Of a stretch of 64,000 nt of DNA, positions 24,925 to 32,119 are shown piece by piece. The notes beneath the pieces are model-generated. The model worked only from the letters and a program-made list of their open reading frames with translations, did no database searches and was not told the origin of the DNA. Position 1 is the stretch's first letter, and the number at the start of each line of letters is the position of its first letter. The DNA is from CAZSSH01 sp964609825 (lineage in GTDB: Bacteria > Verrucomicrobiota > Lentisphaeria > Victivallales > Victivallaceae): positions 186,001 through 250,000 of the forward strand of contig CAZSSH010000005.1 of NCBI GenBank assembly GCA_964609825.1, read 5' to 3'. The translations under genes were made by a program, and so were the position numbers.

Positions 24925-26106
24925 ATGAAGTGCCCGTGCTGTGATGTCGAGTTGTCTCAGGAGTTTTATCAAAAAATTGTGGTTTACCGCTGCCCCGCCT
25001 GCGTCGGGCGGTTGATTACCGTTGGCGGCCTCCGGAGTCTCAGTGCCGACCGGACGCTGGTAAACCGCTTGTGGGCAACCGCCCAAAACGGCAATTGGTC
25101 GGCCGGGGCGGTTTGTCCGGGCTGTCAAGCACCGATGCGGCGGGTGACTTTGCCGGTTTCGCGATTGACGCTTGAGCTTGATGTTTGCTGCAGTTGCCAA
25201 CTTGTTTGGTTTGACCCCAGCGAGCTTGAGCAAATCCCGTTCCCCGAGCCGGAGGTGCCGGATGAATTGCCGCTCAAAGCGCGTGAGGCGATTGCCTTGG
25301 AGCAGGCTGCTGCTGCGGAGGTCAGGATCAACCGGGAGTTTCGGGCTGTTGATTCGGACAACGAGCCGGATGAAGCGTGGAAATATCTTCTCGGGATGCT
25401 GGGGGTGCCGGTCGAATTGGACGCGCCCAAGTGCCGCCGCCTGCCGTGGGTGACCTGGCTGATTGCAGTGGTATGCGTTGCGGTCTTTGCTTTGAGTTAT
25501 AAAAATTTGCAAACGGTAATCGACGTTTGGGGGTATATTCCCGCCGAGTGGTCGCGGCACGGCGGATTGACGATTTTTACCTCGATGTTTCTCCACGGCG
25601 GGGTGCTGCATTTGCTCGGCAATCTTTATTTTTTATTGATTTTGGGAGACAATGTCGAGGACGAGTTGAGCCGCTTCAAATATGTCATCCTTTTGGTCAT
25701 TTCCGGCCTGAGCGCGGTATTGCTGTATACGTTGTTTAACTCCGGCTCAATGATCCCTTGCGTCGGCGCCAGCGGTTTTATCTCGGGGGTGATCGCCTGT
25801 TACGCAGTTTGCTTTCCCAATGTCAGAATGTCGTTTATGATCCGGCAGCGGAGTTATTTCAGCATTTCCAGTCAGGTCAGTTGGCTGGCGATGCCCGCAT
25901 GGTGCGTGTTTGCGCTTTGGATCGGCTTTCAAATTTTGATGGCGTCTCTGGCCAAATCGGGGCAGTCCGGCGTCGCCTACATGGCCCACCTCGGCGGCGC
26001 GGTGCCGGGCGTTCTTTTCGGGATTTACTACCACTTGCGACTCAAACATAGTAGCGAGGAGGCGGAGAAAAGCCTTGCGGACTTGGATAACGTCAAAGAT
26101 TTGTGA
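24925..26106 (+). CDS. Rhomboid-family intramembrane serine protease with N-terminal zinc ribbon
   Basis: 393 aa. Residues 1-75 form two Cys-x2-Cys knuckle pairs (MKCPCCDVEL, YRCPACVGRL, VCPGCQAPM, CCSCQLVWFD), a TFIIB-type zinc-finger. After an acidic linker a six-helix rhomboid core starts near residue 175. Catalytic residues are seen as GASGFISGVIA (serine in GxSG) and MAHLGGAVPGVLFG (histidine), with the loop-1 HGGVLHLLGNLYFLLILGD. Rhomboids cleave membrane-spanning substrates. The zinc-ribbon front end is an uncommon but known arrangement and probably recruits a substrate or partner at the cytoplasmic face. The start follows a purine-rich stretch, AGGTCGTTAAATT. Confidence 0.85.
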   Translation: MKCPCCDVELSQEFYQKIVVYRCPACVGRLITVGGLRSLSADRTLVNRLWATAQNGNWSAGAVCPGCQAPMRRVTLPVSRLTLELDVCCSCQLVWFDPSELEQIPFPEPEVPDELPLKAREAIALEQAAAAEVRINREFRAVDSDNEPDEAWKYLLGMLGVPVELDAPKCRRLPWVTWLIAVVCVAVFALSYKNLQTVIDVWGYIPAEWSRHGGLTIFTSMFLHGGVLHLLGNLYFLLILGDNVEDELSRFKYVILLVISGLSAVLLYTLFNSGSMIPCVGASGFISGVIACYAVCFPNVRMSFMIRQRSYFSISSQVSWLAMPAWCVFALWIGFQILMASLAKSGQSGVAYMAHLGGAVPGVLFGIYYHLRLKHSSEEAEKSLADLDNVKDL

Positions 26107-26243
26107 ACTGCGGGGCGCAACTGACATTCCTTATTTGTTTAGGCTTAATGATTTTACTTTTTTAATAAAACAACATAGAACTAATCAATAAAATATTACT
26201 TTTTTATCGAGTCAATGTTTTGTTCTTTATCAATGATTTCAGC

Positions 26244-27536
26244 TTAATCTTCTCTGAATTCTGTCTGTTTATCCGAGCGTGGTGCCTGAAATATTTGTTT
26301 TGAAAGTCGAACTATTATCTCATCTTTTTCAAGATAAGGCAGCATATCCTTAATGTGAAATAGTAAGGTATCTTCTGAGCGATGAATAACATTTGCGGGC
26401 TCAGTAGCAATGCCTATCATTATTTCTAGATTGAAGTTTTGTCTCGTAAAGTACAAAGCTGCTGCACTCATAAGATTATGCAAAATAGTAATTCTCTGTT
26501 CTCTATCACTTCCGCGATATGCCATTACTAGAAATCCCATCTTCAAATCATCCAAATGAAGCGCTGCAAAGCTGAATCCTTTAGGGTCGCTAATCGCCTT
26601 TGTTGCTTTTTCATATAGTCCTTGTCCCAACATCCTCCTTTGCAAACGGTGCAGCCTAGATAGCTGTGTTGTTATATAAAAATATTCCTGAATAGTTGCA
26701 GGGGTGACATTCTCTGCTGCCTTGTAACCAATTCCCATGAAGCGTCTTTCGATTATTTCATCAATCATATATGAAAAGCGATTATCTTCCTCTCTCTGTT
26801 TCATTAATTCAGTATGACTGGTATAATTTTCCCATTCTCCATCTGGTAAAACAACATGAGTATATTTGTTTTCTTTTATTGATTCAAGCAATTTCATGCA
26901 TTTCGGATGTGCGCCCTTGAATAGCGCTAAGAAATCAAGTTCCCTATTGTATGAAATAGATTGACATTGTTGTAGCAGAGTCTTCCGTGCGTCTAAATAC
27001 ATCAGGAAGTCTGGCAAAGTTGTGAGTTCTTTTGTCAGTGTCTCAAAAATTTCATTTTTGAATATATGTATTTCATGCCCGTATTGTTCAGTAAATATCA
27101 TTTTTAACTGTGTTTGTTCTTCTTCCGTAAAATGTTCCTCTCCTTTTAGATTGAGACAAACAATACCGATATGTTTCTTTATCACCAAAGGATAAAGAAT
27201 TTCAATTCCGCGTGTGGTGCAAACTGTTTTGAGAATTCCAGATTTTTCCACACTTTGAAGTTCTTTGAATTGTTCAATGGCAGCGTTTATTTTCTTTTCT
27301 ATTCTTTTTATATCGACATCACTTTTTTGTGATACTGGCTTTTGCTCAATTTTCGATTTCACTTGGAAATTGAGTATGATTTCATGAAAAAGAACCAGTA
27401 CGTCAGAAATTTCTTTATCAACTCCTAGCTTTTTATATAAAGGGCTTCTTACAGTAAAATCTTTAAAGAAAGTTTTTTGACATAAATAGTCAATAAAATT
27501 CTCTGCCTCTGTCCCATGATCGACATTGGTTTCCAT
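26244..27536 (-). CDS. Unknown protein with possible GAF domain, AT-rich, probably acquired
   Basis: 430 aa, no homolog recognised. The region of residues 105-165 (GILKTVCTTRGIEILYPLVI, KHIGIVCLNLKGEEHFTEEE) has the look of a GAF sensor domain. The C-terminal half reads as a mixed alpha/beta domain (FSFAALHLDDLKMGFLVMAY) with HRLQRRMLGQGLYEKATKAI in between. No signal peptide or membrane helix. GC content is far below the neighbours, and the gene lies next to the 3' end of ssrA, a common integration site. The start at 27536 is chosen for its GAGG 5 nt upstream; ATG 27557 is an alternative. Convergent with the rhomboid gene across a 137-nt AT-rich gap in which I see nothing clear. Confidence 0.6.
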   Translation of the reverse strand: METNVDHGTEAENFIDYLCQKTFFKDFTVRSPLYKKLGVDKEISDVLVLFHEIILNFQVKSKIEQKPVSQKSDVDIKRIEKKINAAIEQFKELQSVEKSGILKTVCTTRGIEILYPLVIKKHIGIVCLNLKGEEHFTEEEQTQLKMIFTEQYGHEIHIFKNEIFETLTKELTTLPDFLMYLDARKTLLQQCQSISYNRELDFLALFKGAHPKCMKLLESIKENKYTHVVLPDGEWENYTSHTELMKQREEDNRFSYMIDEIIERRFMGIGYKAAENVTPATIQEYFYITTQLSRLHRLQRRMLGQGLYEKATKAISDPKGFSFAALHLDDLKMGFLVMAYRGSDREQRITILHNLMSAAALYFTRQNFNLEIMIGIATEPANVIHRSEDTLLFHIKDMLPYLEKDEIIVRLSKQIFQAPRSDKQTEFRED

Positions 27537-27557
27537 GGCAACCTCTGTTTGCTCCAT

Positions 27558-27933
27558 ATGAAATGGAGGGTATTTTTTTTATATAACCACTATTTTACCA
27601 AAAAATAATGATGTCTAATAATAATTCACGGTATATTGTTTTACAAGTAGTGCAGCAATATAAATTATGTAAATAAAAAAATATTTTGCAGTGTAAGCAT
27701 CGACGATATTATTTTTTTACAGAGCAAGGTGATAGACGATACCAACTTATAGATCGCACGTGAGACGTTTGGCGTTCCTTTTGGCAAAGCCAAAGGTTCC
27801 GCCCTGTGGATAACTGGATGATTTTACCGCGCGAATGGTTTTGGCCCGGCTTCGTTACTCTTCGCCGCGGCAGTCTTCCCCTGCGGGTTCGCTTGTCACT
27901 GCGCCGCATTCGCGGACGGCTTGCCAAGGCGAA
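27558..27933. other. Gene-free stretch between the AT-rich gene and ssrA
   Basis: No convincing gene is visible. The left two thirds (to about 27770) are strongly AT-rich. Around 27770-27800 a hairpin with arms TTTGGC/GCCAAA and an outer GGCG/CGCC lies over a GC-rich block (27800-27930). That block has short interleaved inverted segments (for example CCGC-...-GCGG) and resembles in type the block after tRNA-fMet. The ssrA terminator follows at 27934. Confidence 0.4.
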
Positions 27934-27961
27934 AAAAAATCGGTCCGATAACCGATTTTTT
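27934..27961 (-). terminator. Rho-independent terminator of ssrA
   Basis: Stem AAAAATCGG/CCGATTTTT with a T-run on the minus strand, 7 nt beyond the mature tmRNA 3' end. It is near-symmetric, so it may also stop plus-strand transcription. Confidence 0.75.
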
Positions 27962-27967
27962 GAAGAC

Positions 27968-28323
27968 TGGTGGAGGTGGAGGGAATTGAACCCTCGTCAC
28001 GACGAGGTAATAGCGAGGACTTCTACATGTTTATGCAATCATTGATTTTTATCGTCCTTTGACGAAGCCGACTGCCAGGCCTGTCTCCGGACTATTCACT
28101 CTATAATCTTACTTTGTCCCGAATGACCGAGGTGCAAAGCCAGAACGCTGATTGACGCCGCGATGCCCTAGCATCCCTCAGACAAAGCGACGTAGCGGGC
28201 TTAAGCCGCTAAAGCAAACTGTTCGTTCGCAGTTATTATTTTAATCGATTTTTTACGAGGCCAACGATCATCCTCGACATGCCGTCAACACCTAACCAGA
28301 CCGCTCGAATCCAGAACACCCCC
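27968..28323 (-). ncRNA. ssrA: tmRNA (transfer-messenger RNA)
   Basis: 356 nt. On the minus strand the 5' end GGGGGTG pairs with 3' CACCTCC before ACCA, forming the tRNA-like acceptor stem (one G-U). The T-arm GAGGGTTCAATTCCCTC and the 5' block TTCTGGATTCGAGCGG are typical. The tag reading frame (28201-28230) encodes ANEQFALAA followed by TAA. tmRNA with SmpB rescues stalled ribosomes and marks the nascent chain for proteolysis. A promoter and a terminator both fit. Confidence 0.95.
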
Positions 28324-28348
28324 GGTTATGGGCAATTAACCCATAATC

Positions 28349-28376
28349 AATATATACCGTTTTTGCTAAAAGTCAA
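28349..28376 (-). promoter_or_regulatory. Promoter of ssrA
   Basis: On the minus strand TTGACT, 16-nt spacer, TATATT, in the context GGTATATATT shared with the two tRNA promoters. A 7-bp inverted repeat TTATGGG/CCCATAA (28326-28346) lies in the precursor leader just before the mature 5' end. Confidence 0.65.
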
Positions 28377-28457
28377 GCGATTTCGGCGCAGATGGCGACG
28401 AAATTGTGTTTGCACTCCAAAACTTAATAATTTTTGACTTTTTTTTAAAAACTGCTA

Positions 28458-28487
28458 TTGAAATAATCAAGACAGTCAATATATTAT
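28458..28487 (+). promoter_or_regulatory. Candidate promoter of the LysM gene
   Basis: TTGAAA at 28458, 18-nt spacer, TATTAT (or TATATT with 16 nt), about 49 nt before the GTG start. Confidence 0.45.
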
Positions 28488-28535
28488 ATCTCAGTTATGT
28501 ATTATTTGAATTCACCATACTTGGGAGATTTTAAC

Positions 28536-29603
28536 GTGAAAAAGAATATTTGGATGATCTTGGTTGGCGTTACGGTTATGCACGTGGCGGTTTTCAGTGC
28601 TCTTTTTGTTTCCAGCGGCTGTGCCAAAAATGAAGTAATGGGCGAGCGCAAGTTTGTCCCGTCCGCCGGCGGCGAAGCCCCGATGGTCGCTCCCAAAACC
28701 GGCGCTCCCCAAGTAACTCCGATGGCTCCGGCTCCGGTTGCCGAAGCTCCCAAGGCTGACGACAAAGCGGTTGACAAGGCCCCGGTCGCCAAAAAAGAAT
28801 ATGAGTCCATGAAGTATTCGGGCAGCAGCAAGCCGGTGACCTCTGCGGCCGGCGCCTCCCATTCTTCCGCCACTGCCGCGGGCGGTACTTATGAAGTCAA
28901 ATCCGGCGACACCATCGGTAAGATTGCCAATGCTCACGGCGTCAGCATGGCTGCTTTGCTCAAGGCCAACAACCTGACCAAAGAAAGCGCGGGCAAACTT
29001 AAGATCGGTCAAAAGCTTGTGATTCCCGGCAAATCCGCCGCCGTTCCGGCCAAAGGCGATGACAAAGTCTCCGTCAAAGCTCCGGCTGCCAAAGGCGCTG
29101 AAGCCGCTTCGACCGTTGCAGCTAAAGACAGCGGCAACACTTACACCGTCAAAGCCGGCGACTCGATTCCCAAGATTGCCAAATCTCTCGGCGTCAAAGA
29201 AGCCGATCTTAAAAAAGTCAACAATCTCTCCGATGCCGCCACCAAACAGCTCAAGATCGGTCAAAAGCTCGTAATCCCGGGCAAAGAAGGCGCTGCTGAT
29301 ACAGCTGCCGTGACCGCCCCGGTTGCTGAAACTTCCGCTCCGGCTCCGGTTGCCACTTCGACTTCTGCCGCTCCCGCTGCCGCGACTGCCGCGACTGCCG
29401 CCACTGCGACTCCCGCTGCTCCCGCGGCCGGTGCTGCGATTGATGCCGGCGATCCGTCGACCCCGGTGCAGCTCACCAAAGATATGACGATCGAAGAATT
29501 TGCCGCCGAGCAAAAGACCACGGTTGATAAGATCCGCTCGCTCAATCAGGATTTGGACAAATCCGGCAAACTCAAGAGCGGCCAGATCGTATTTGTTCCC
29601 TAA
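28536..29603 (+). CDS. LysM-domain envelope protein, probable lipoprotein
   Basis: 355 aa from a GTG start. A signal segment (MILVGVTVMHVAVFSALFV) leads to SSGC with the cysteine at residue 29, a loose lipobox. After a proline/alanine-rich linker, two LysM repeats lie at residues about 118-165 (TYEVKSGDTIGKIANAHGVS) and 203-250 (TYTVKAGDSIPKIAKSLGVK). A third degenerate one (about 309-355) ends the protein after an Ala/Pro/Thr-rich low-complexity spacer. LysM binds peptidoglycan glycan strands, so the protein likely links the outer membrane to the wall. The GTG is chosen because GGGAG sits 8 nt upstream; ATG 28497 in the same frame lacks one. Followed by a strong terminator. Confidence 0.8.
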   Translation: MKKNIWMILVGVTVMHVAVFSALFVSSGCAKNEVMGERKFVPSAGGEAPMVAPKTGAPQVTPMAPAPVAEAPKADDKAVDKAPVAKKEYESMKYSGSSKPVTSAAGASHSSATAAGGTYEVKSGDTIGKIANAHGVSMAALLKANNLTKESAGKLKIGQKLVIPGKSAAVPAKGDDKVSVKAPAAKGAEAASTVAAKDSGNTYTVKAGDSIPKIAKSLGVKEADLKKVNNLSDAATKQLKIGQKLVIPGKEGAADTAAVTAPVAETSAPAPVATSTSAAPAAATAATAATATPAAPAAGAAIDAGDPSTPVQLTKDMTIEEFAAEQKTTVDKIRSLNQDLDKSGKLKSGQIVFVP

Positions 29604-29626
29604 TCGATATGATACGGTTACTATTC

Positions 29627-29659
29627 AAAAGGAGCTCTGACAAGGGGCTCCTTTTTGTT
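29627..29659 (+). terminator. Rho-independent terminator after the LysM gene
   Basis: AAAAGGAGC-loop-GCTCCTTTTT, 23 nt after the stop codon. Confidence 0.8.
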
Positions 29660-29751
29660 TATCGGCCGATGGTATAAAAAACTCGTGAGACGCTCCGGAG
29701 ATTGGCTGGCTCAAGCGCCGGATGGTAAAAATTATAGTTTGAGGATGGATG

Positions 29752-30798
29752 ATGGTTAAGTGTGGGATTATCGGGTGCGGAGTAATCGCGCCGACGCATA
29801 TTTCGGCTTTGGAGGAAATCCCCGAGTCGGAAGTGGTCGCTTTGTGCGATATCAAATTGGAGAAAGCCGAGCAATTGGCCGCCAAGCATCATGTTACCAA
29901 AGTTTACCGTGATTATCATGAGCTCTTGGCCGACCCGGAGATTGATTTGGTGTCGATTTGCACCGATCACGCGAGCCATGCGGCGATTTTTGTCGATGCG
30001 CTGACCGCCGGCAAACACGTGATTTGCGAGAAGTCACTGGGGCGCACGGCGGCCGATTTGGAGCAAATGGTGGCGGCGGCGCGCCGTCACCCGGATTTGG
30101 TCGCAGGCGGCATCTTTCAGCACCGCTTTGAGGACTCCAACTGCAATCTTAAAAACTTGATTGCCGACGGCGATTTCGGCAAAATTCTGACGGTCAACCT
30201 TGCATTCAACTGTCTCCGGACCAATGATTATTATCGCGGTGACTCCTGGCGCGGCACCTTGGCCGGCGAGGGCGGCGGCGTCCTCATCAATCAGGCGATC
30301 CATTACCTTGACCAGCTGCGGTTTTTGTTCGGCGATGTAGAGGAAGTTTGCGCCAAGTGCGGCAATCTCGCTCACCAGGGGGTGATCGAGGTCGAGGATA
30401 CCGCGGTTTTTGTGATGAAATTTACCTCCGGCGTGATGGCCGCGGTGACCGCGACCAACGGCAGCATCGCCGACTGGCGCAATATTCTGGTGATCAGCGG
30501 TACCAAGCTTTATTTGGAGTATGCCAATGAGAAGCCGAGCTTTATCAAGAGCGAAAATGAGGAATTGCGTACGCGTGTCGAGCAACTCTTGAGCGAAAAA
30601 ACCGCTGCTGAAACCGTCGGCAAAGCATATTACGGGCAGGGGCATACCGCCCAGCTGCACAATGTGGTCAAGGCCATTCGCGGTGAGGCCAAGCTGGAGG
30701 TGGACACCGTGCAGGCGGCCTCAACCGCCGCACTGGTGATGGCGGTCTACCGCTCCAGTGAGACCGGCGCGTGGGTCAAGGTTGCGAAATTTGCATGA
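29752..30798 (+). CDS. Gfo/Idh/MocA-family oxidoreductase
   Basis: 348 aa. NAD(P)-binding motif CGIIGCGVIAPTHISALEE at the N-terminus, then VVALCDIKLEKAEQLAAKH, and the family's substrate-side EKSLGRTAADLEQM (the conserved EKP-like motif is EKS here) followed by GGVLINQAIHYLDQLRFLFG. The family oxidises or epimerises sugars and inositols; specificity is open. The change of proline to serine in the EKP motif is mildly unusual. Start chosen at the second ATG (29752), 7 nt after GAGG. The stop overlaps the mnmE start (ATGA). Confidence 0.88.
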   Translation: MVKCGIIGCGVIAPTHISALEEIPESEVVALCDIKLEKAEQLAAKHHVTKVYRDYHELLADPEIDLVSICTDHASHAAIFVDALTAGKHVICEKSLGRTAADLEQMVAAARRHPDLVAGGIFQHRFEDSNCNLKNLIADGDFGKILTVNLAFNCLRTNDYYRGDSWRGTLAGEGGGVLINQAIHYLDQLRFLFGDVEEVCAKCGNLAHQGVIEVEDTAVFVMKFTSGVMAAVTATNGSIADWRNILVISGTKLYLEYANEKPSFIKSENEELRTRVEQLLSEKTAAETVGKAYYGQGHTAQLHNVVKAIRGEAKLEVDTVQAASTAALVMAVYRSSETGAWVKVAKFA

Positions 30799-32117
30799 AC
30801 ACGTTTGAAAACATTGCGGCTCCCGCGAGCGCAGTGGGCGGCGCGGTCTCCATCATCCGTATTTCCGGGCCGGATGCGCTCGGGATAGCGCATCGGATTT
30901 GGCACGGTGGTCAGCGGCTTGACGGCGGCAATCTCCGCAAAATGCTTTTGGGCAAGGTTGGGATGGATCAATGTTTGGCCGTTTATATGCAAAAGCCCGC
31001 CAGTTATACCGGTGATGACGTGGTGGAGATCCACTGTCACGGCGGCGCGGCGGCGGCGCGCAATGTTTTGCAGCAGGCTATGACCGCCGGGTGCCGGATG
31101 GCCGAGCCGGGCGAATTCACTTTTCGCGCGTTTGTCAACGGCAAACTCGATTTGGTCCAGGCCGAGGCGGTGGCGGATGTGATCAGTGCCTCGGGCAACC
31201 GGGCGCTGGAAATTGCCGAAAATCAGCTCTCGGGCATCCTGAGCAACCGGTTGCAACAACTGGTTGACCGCACATTGGCGATTTTGGCCGAGTGCGAGTC
31301 GCGGTTGGATTTCCCGGAGGAGGAGCTCGACTGGGATAACGATTTGGACGGTAAAATTTTGGCCGTTAAGACGGAGCTTGACTCTTTGTTGGCGACGCGC
31401 GACATCGGGCAGTCGCTCAAAGAGGGGGTCAATATAGTGATCGCCGGGCGGCCCAATGCCGGCAAATCAAGTTTGTTTAACCGCCTCTTGGGGTATGACC
31501 GGGCGATTGTGACCGAGATAGCGGGGACGACCCGCGATACCGTGCGCGAGCCGACCGTTTTGCGCGGGTTTCCGGTGGTGTTGACCGATACCGCCGGACT
31601 CCGCGAGAGTTTGGATGTGATCGAAAAAATCGGCATCGAGCGCAGCTTTGTCTCCATCCGGCAGGCCGAGGTGACGTTTTGGCTCCTTGACGCGTCCGCA
31701 GTTGACCGGGCAGGGGAAGTTGCCGAGATGACGCGGCTCAACCCTCCCAACTGCATTGCGGTGTGGAACAAAATGGATGCGGCCGTATTGCCGCTGCCGG
31801 AAATTGCCGGAGCGGTTAATATTTCGGTCAAAAATGACGAAAACATCGAGGCTTTGCTGGACGTTTTTGCCGAAAAAGTATTTTCGCAGCTCGGCATCCG
31901 CGAGACCGACGTGGCGGTCAATTTGCGCCATGCCGGGCTTTTGGAGCAGTCGTCGCTGGCGTTGGCCGAGGCGGTCACGTGTTTTAATGCCGGCGATTTT
32001 GAGCTTGCCGCATTAAATTTGCGGCTGGTGATCCAGTCCATTAATCAGATTTTGGGCAAAAATGTCGATCCGGATGTGTTGGATCATATTTTCAGCCGTT
32101 TTTGTATCGGGAAATAG
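30795..32117 (+). CDS. mnmE: tRNA modification GTPase MnmE
   Basis: 440 aa. With MnmG, MnmE makes the 5-carboxymethylaminomethyl group on U34 of several tRNAs. The N-terminal folate-binding domain has SIIRISGPDAL and EIHCHGGAAAARNVLQQA; the helical domain is interrupted by a G domain with P-loop AGRPNAGKSSLFNRLLG, the switch GTTRDTVREP, DTAGLRES and NKMD. The C-terminal FSRFCIGK carries the conserved cysteine. Its start overlaps the oxidoreductase stop by 4 nt. The ydbH-like gene begins 2 nt after its stop, so it heads a run of envelope genes. Confidence 0.96.
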   Translation: MNTFENIAAPASAVGGAVSIIRISGPDALGIAHRIWHGGQRLDGGNLRKMLLGKVGMDQCLAVYMQKPASYTGDDVVEIHCHGGAAAARNVLQQAMTAGCRMAEPGEFTFRAFVNGKLDLVQAEAVADVISASGNRALEIAENQLSGILSNRLQQLVDRTLAILAECESRLDFPEEELDWDNDLDGKILAVKTELDSLLATRDIGQSLKEGVNIVIAGRPNAGKSSLFNRLLGYDRAIVTEIAGTTRDTVREPTVLRGFPVVLTDTAGLRESLDVIEKIGIERSFVSIRQAEVTFWLLDASAVDRAGEVAEMTRLNPPNCIAVWNKMDAAVLPLPEIAGAVNISVKNDENIEALLDVFAEKVFSQLGIRETDVAVNLRHAGLLEQSSLALAEAVTCFNAGDFELAALNLRLVIQSINQILGKNVDPDVLDHIFSRFCIGK

Positions 32118-32119
32118 GG

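Noticed and set aside
28249..28323. Possible separate small RNA at the right of ssrA
   Set aside because: The sequence is the 5' part of the tmRNA, pairing with its 3' end.
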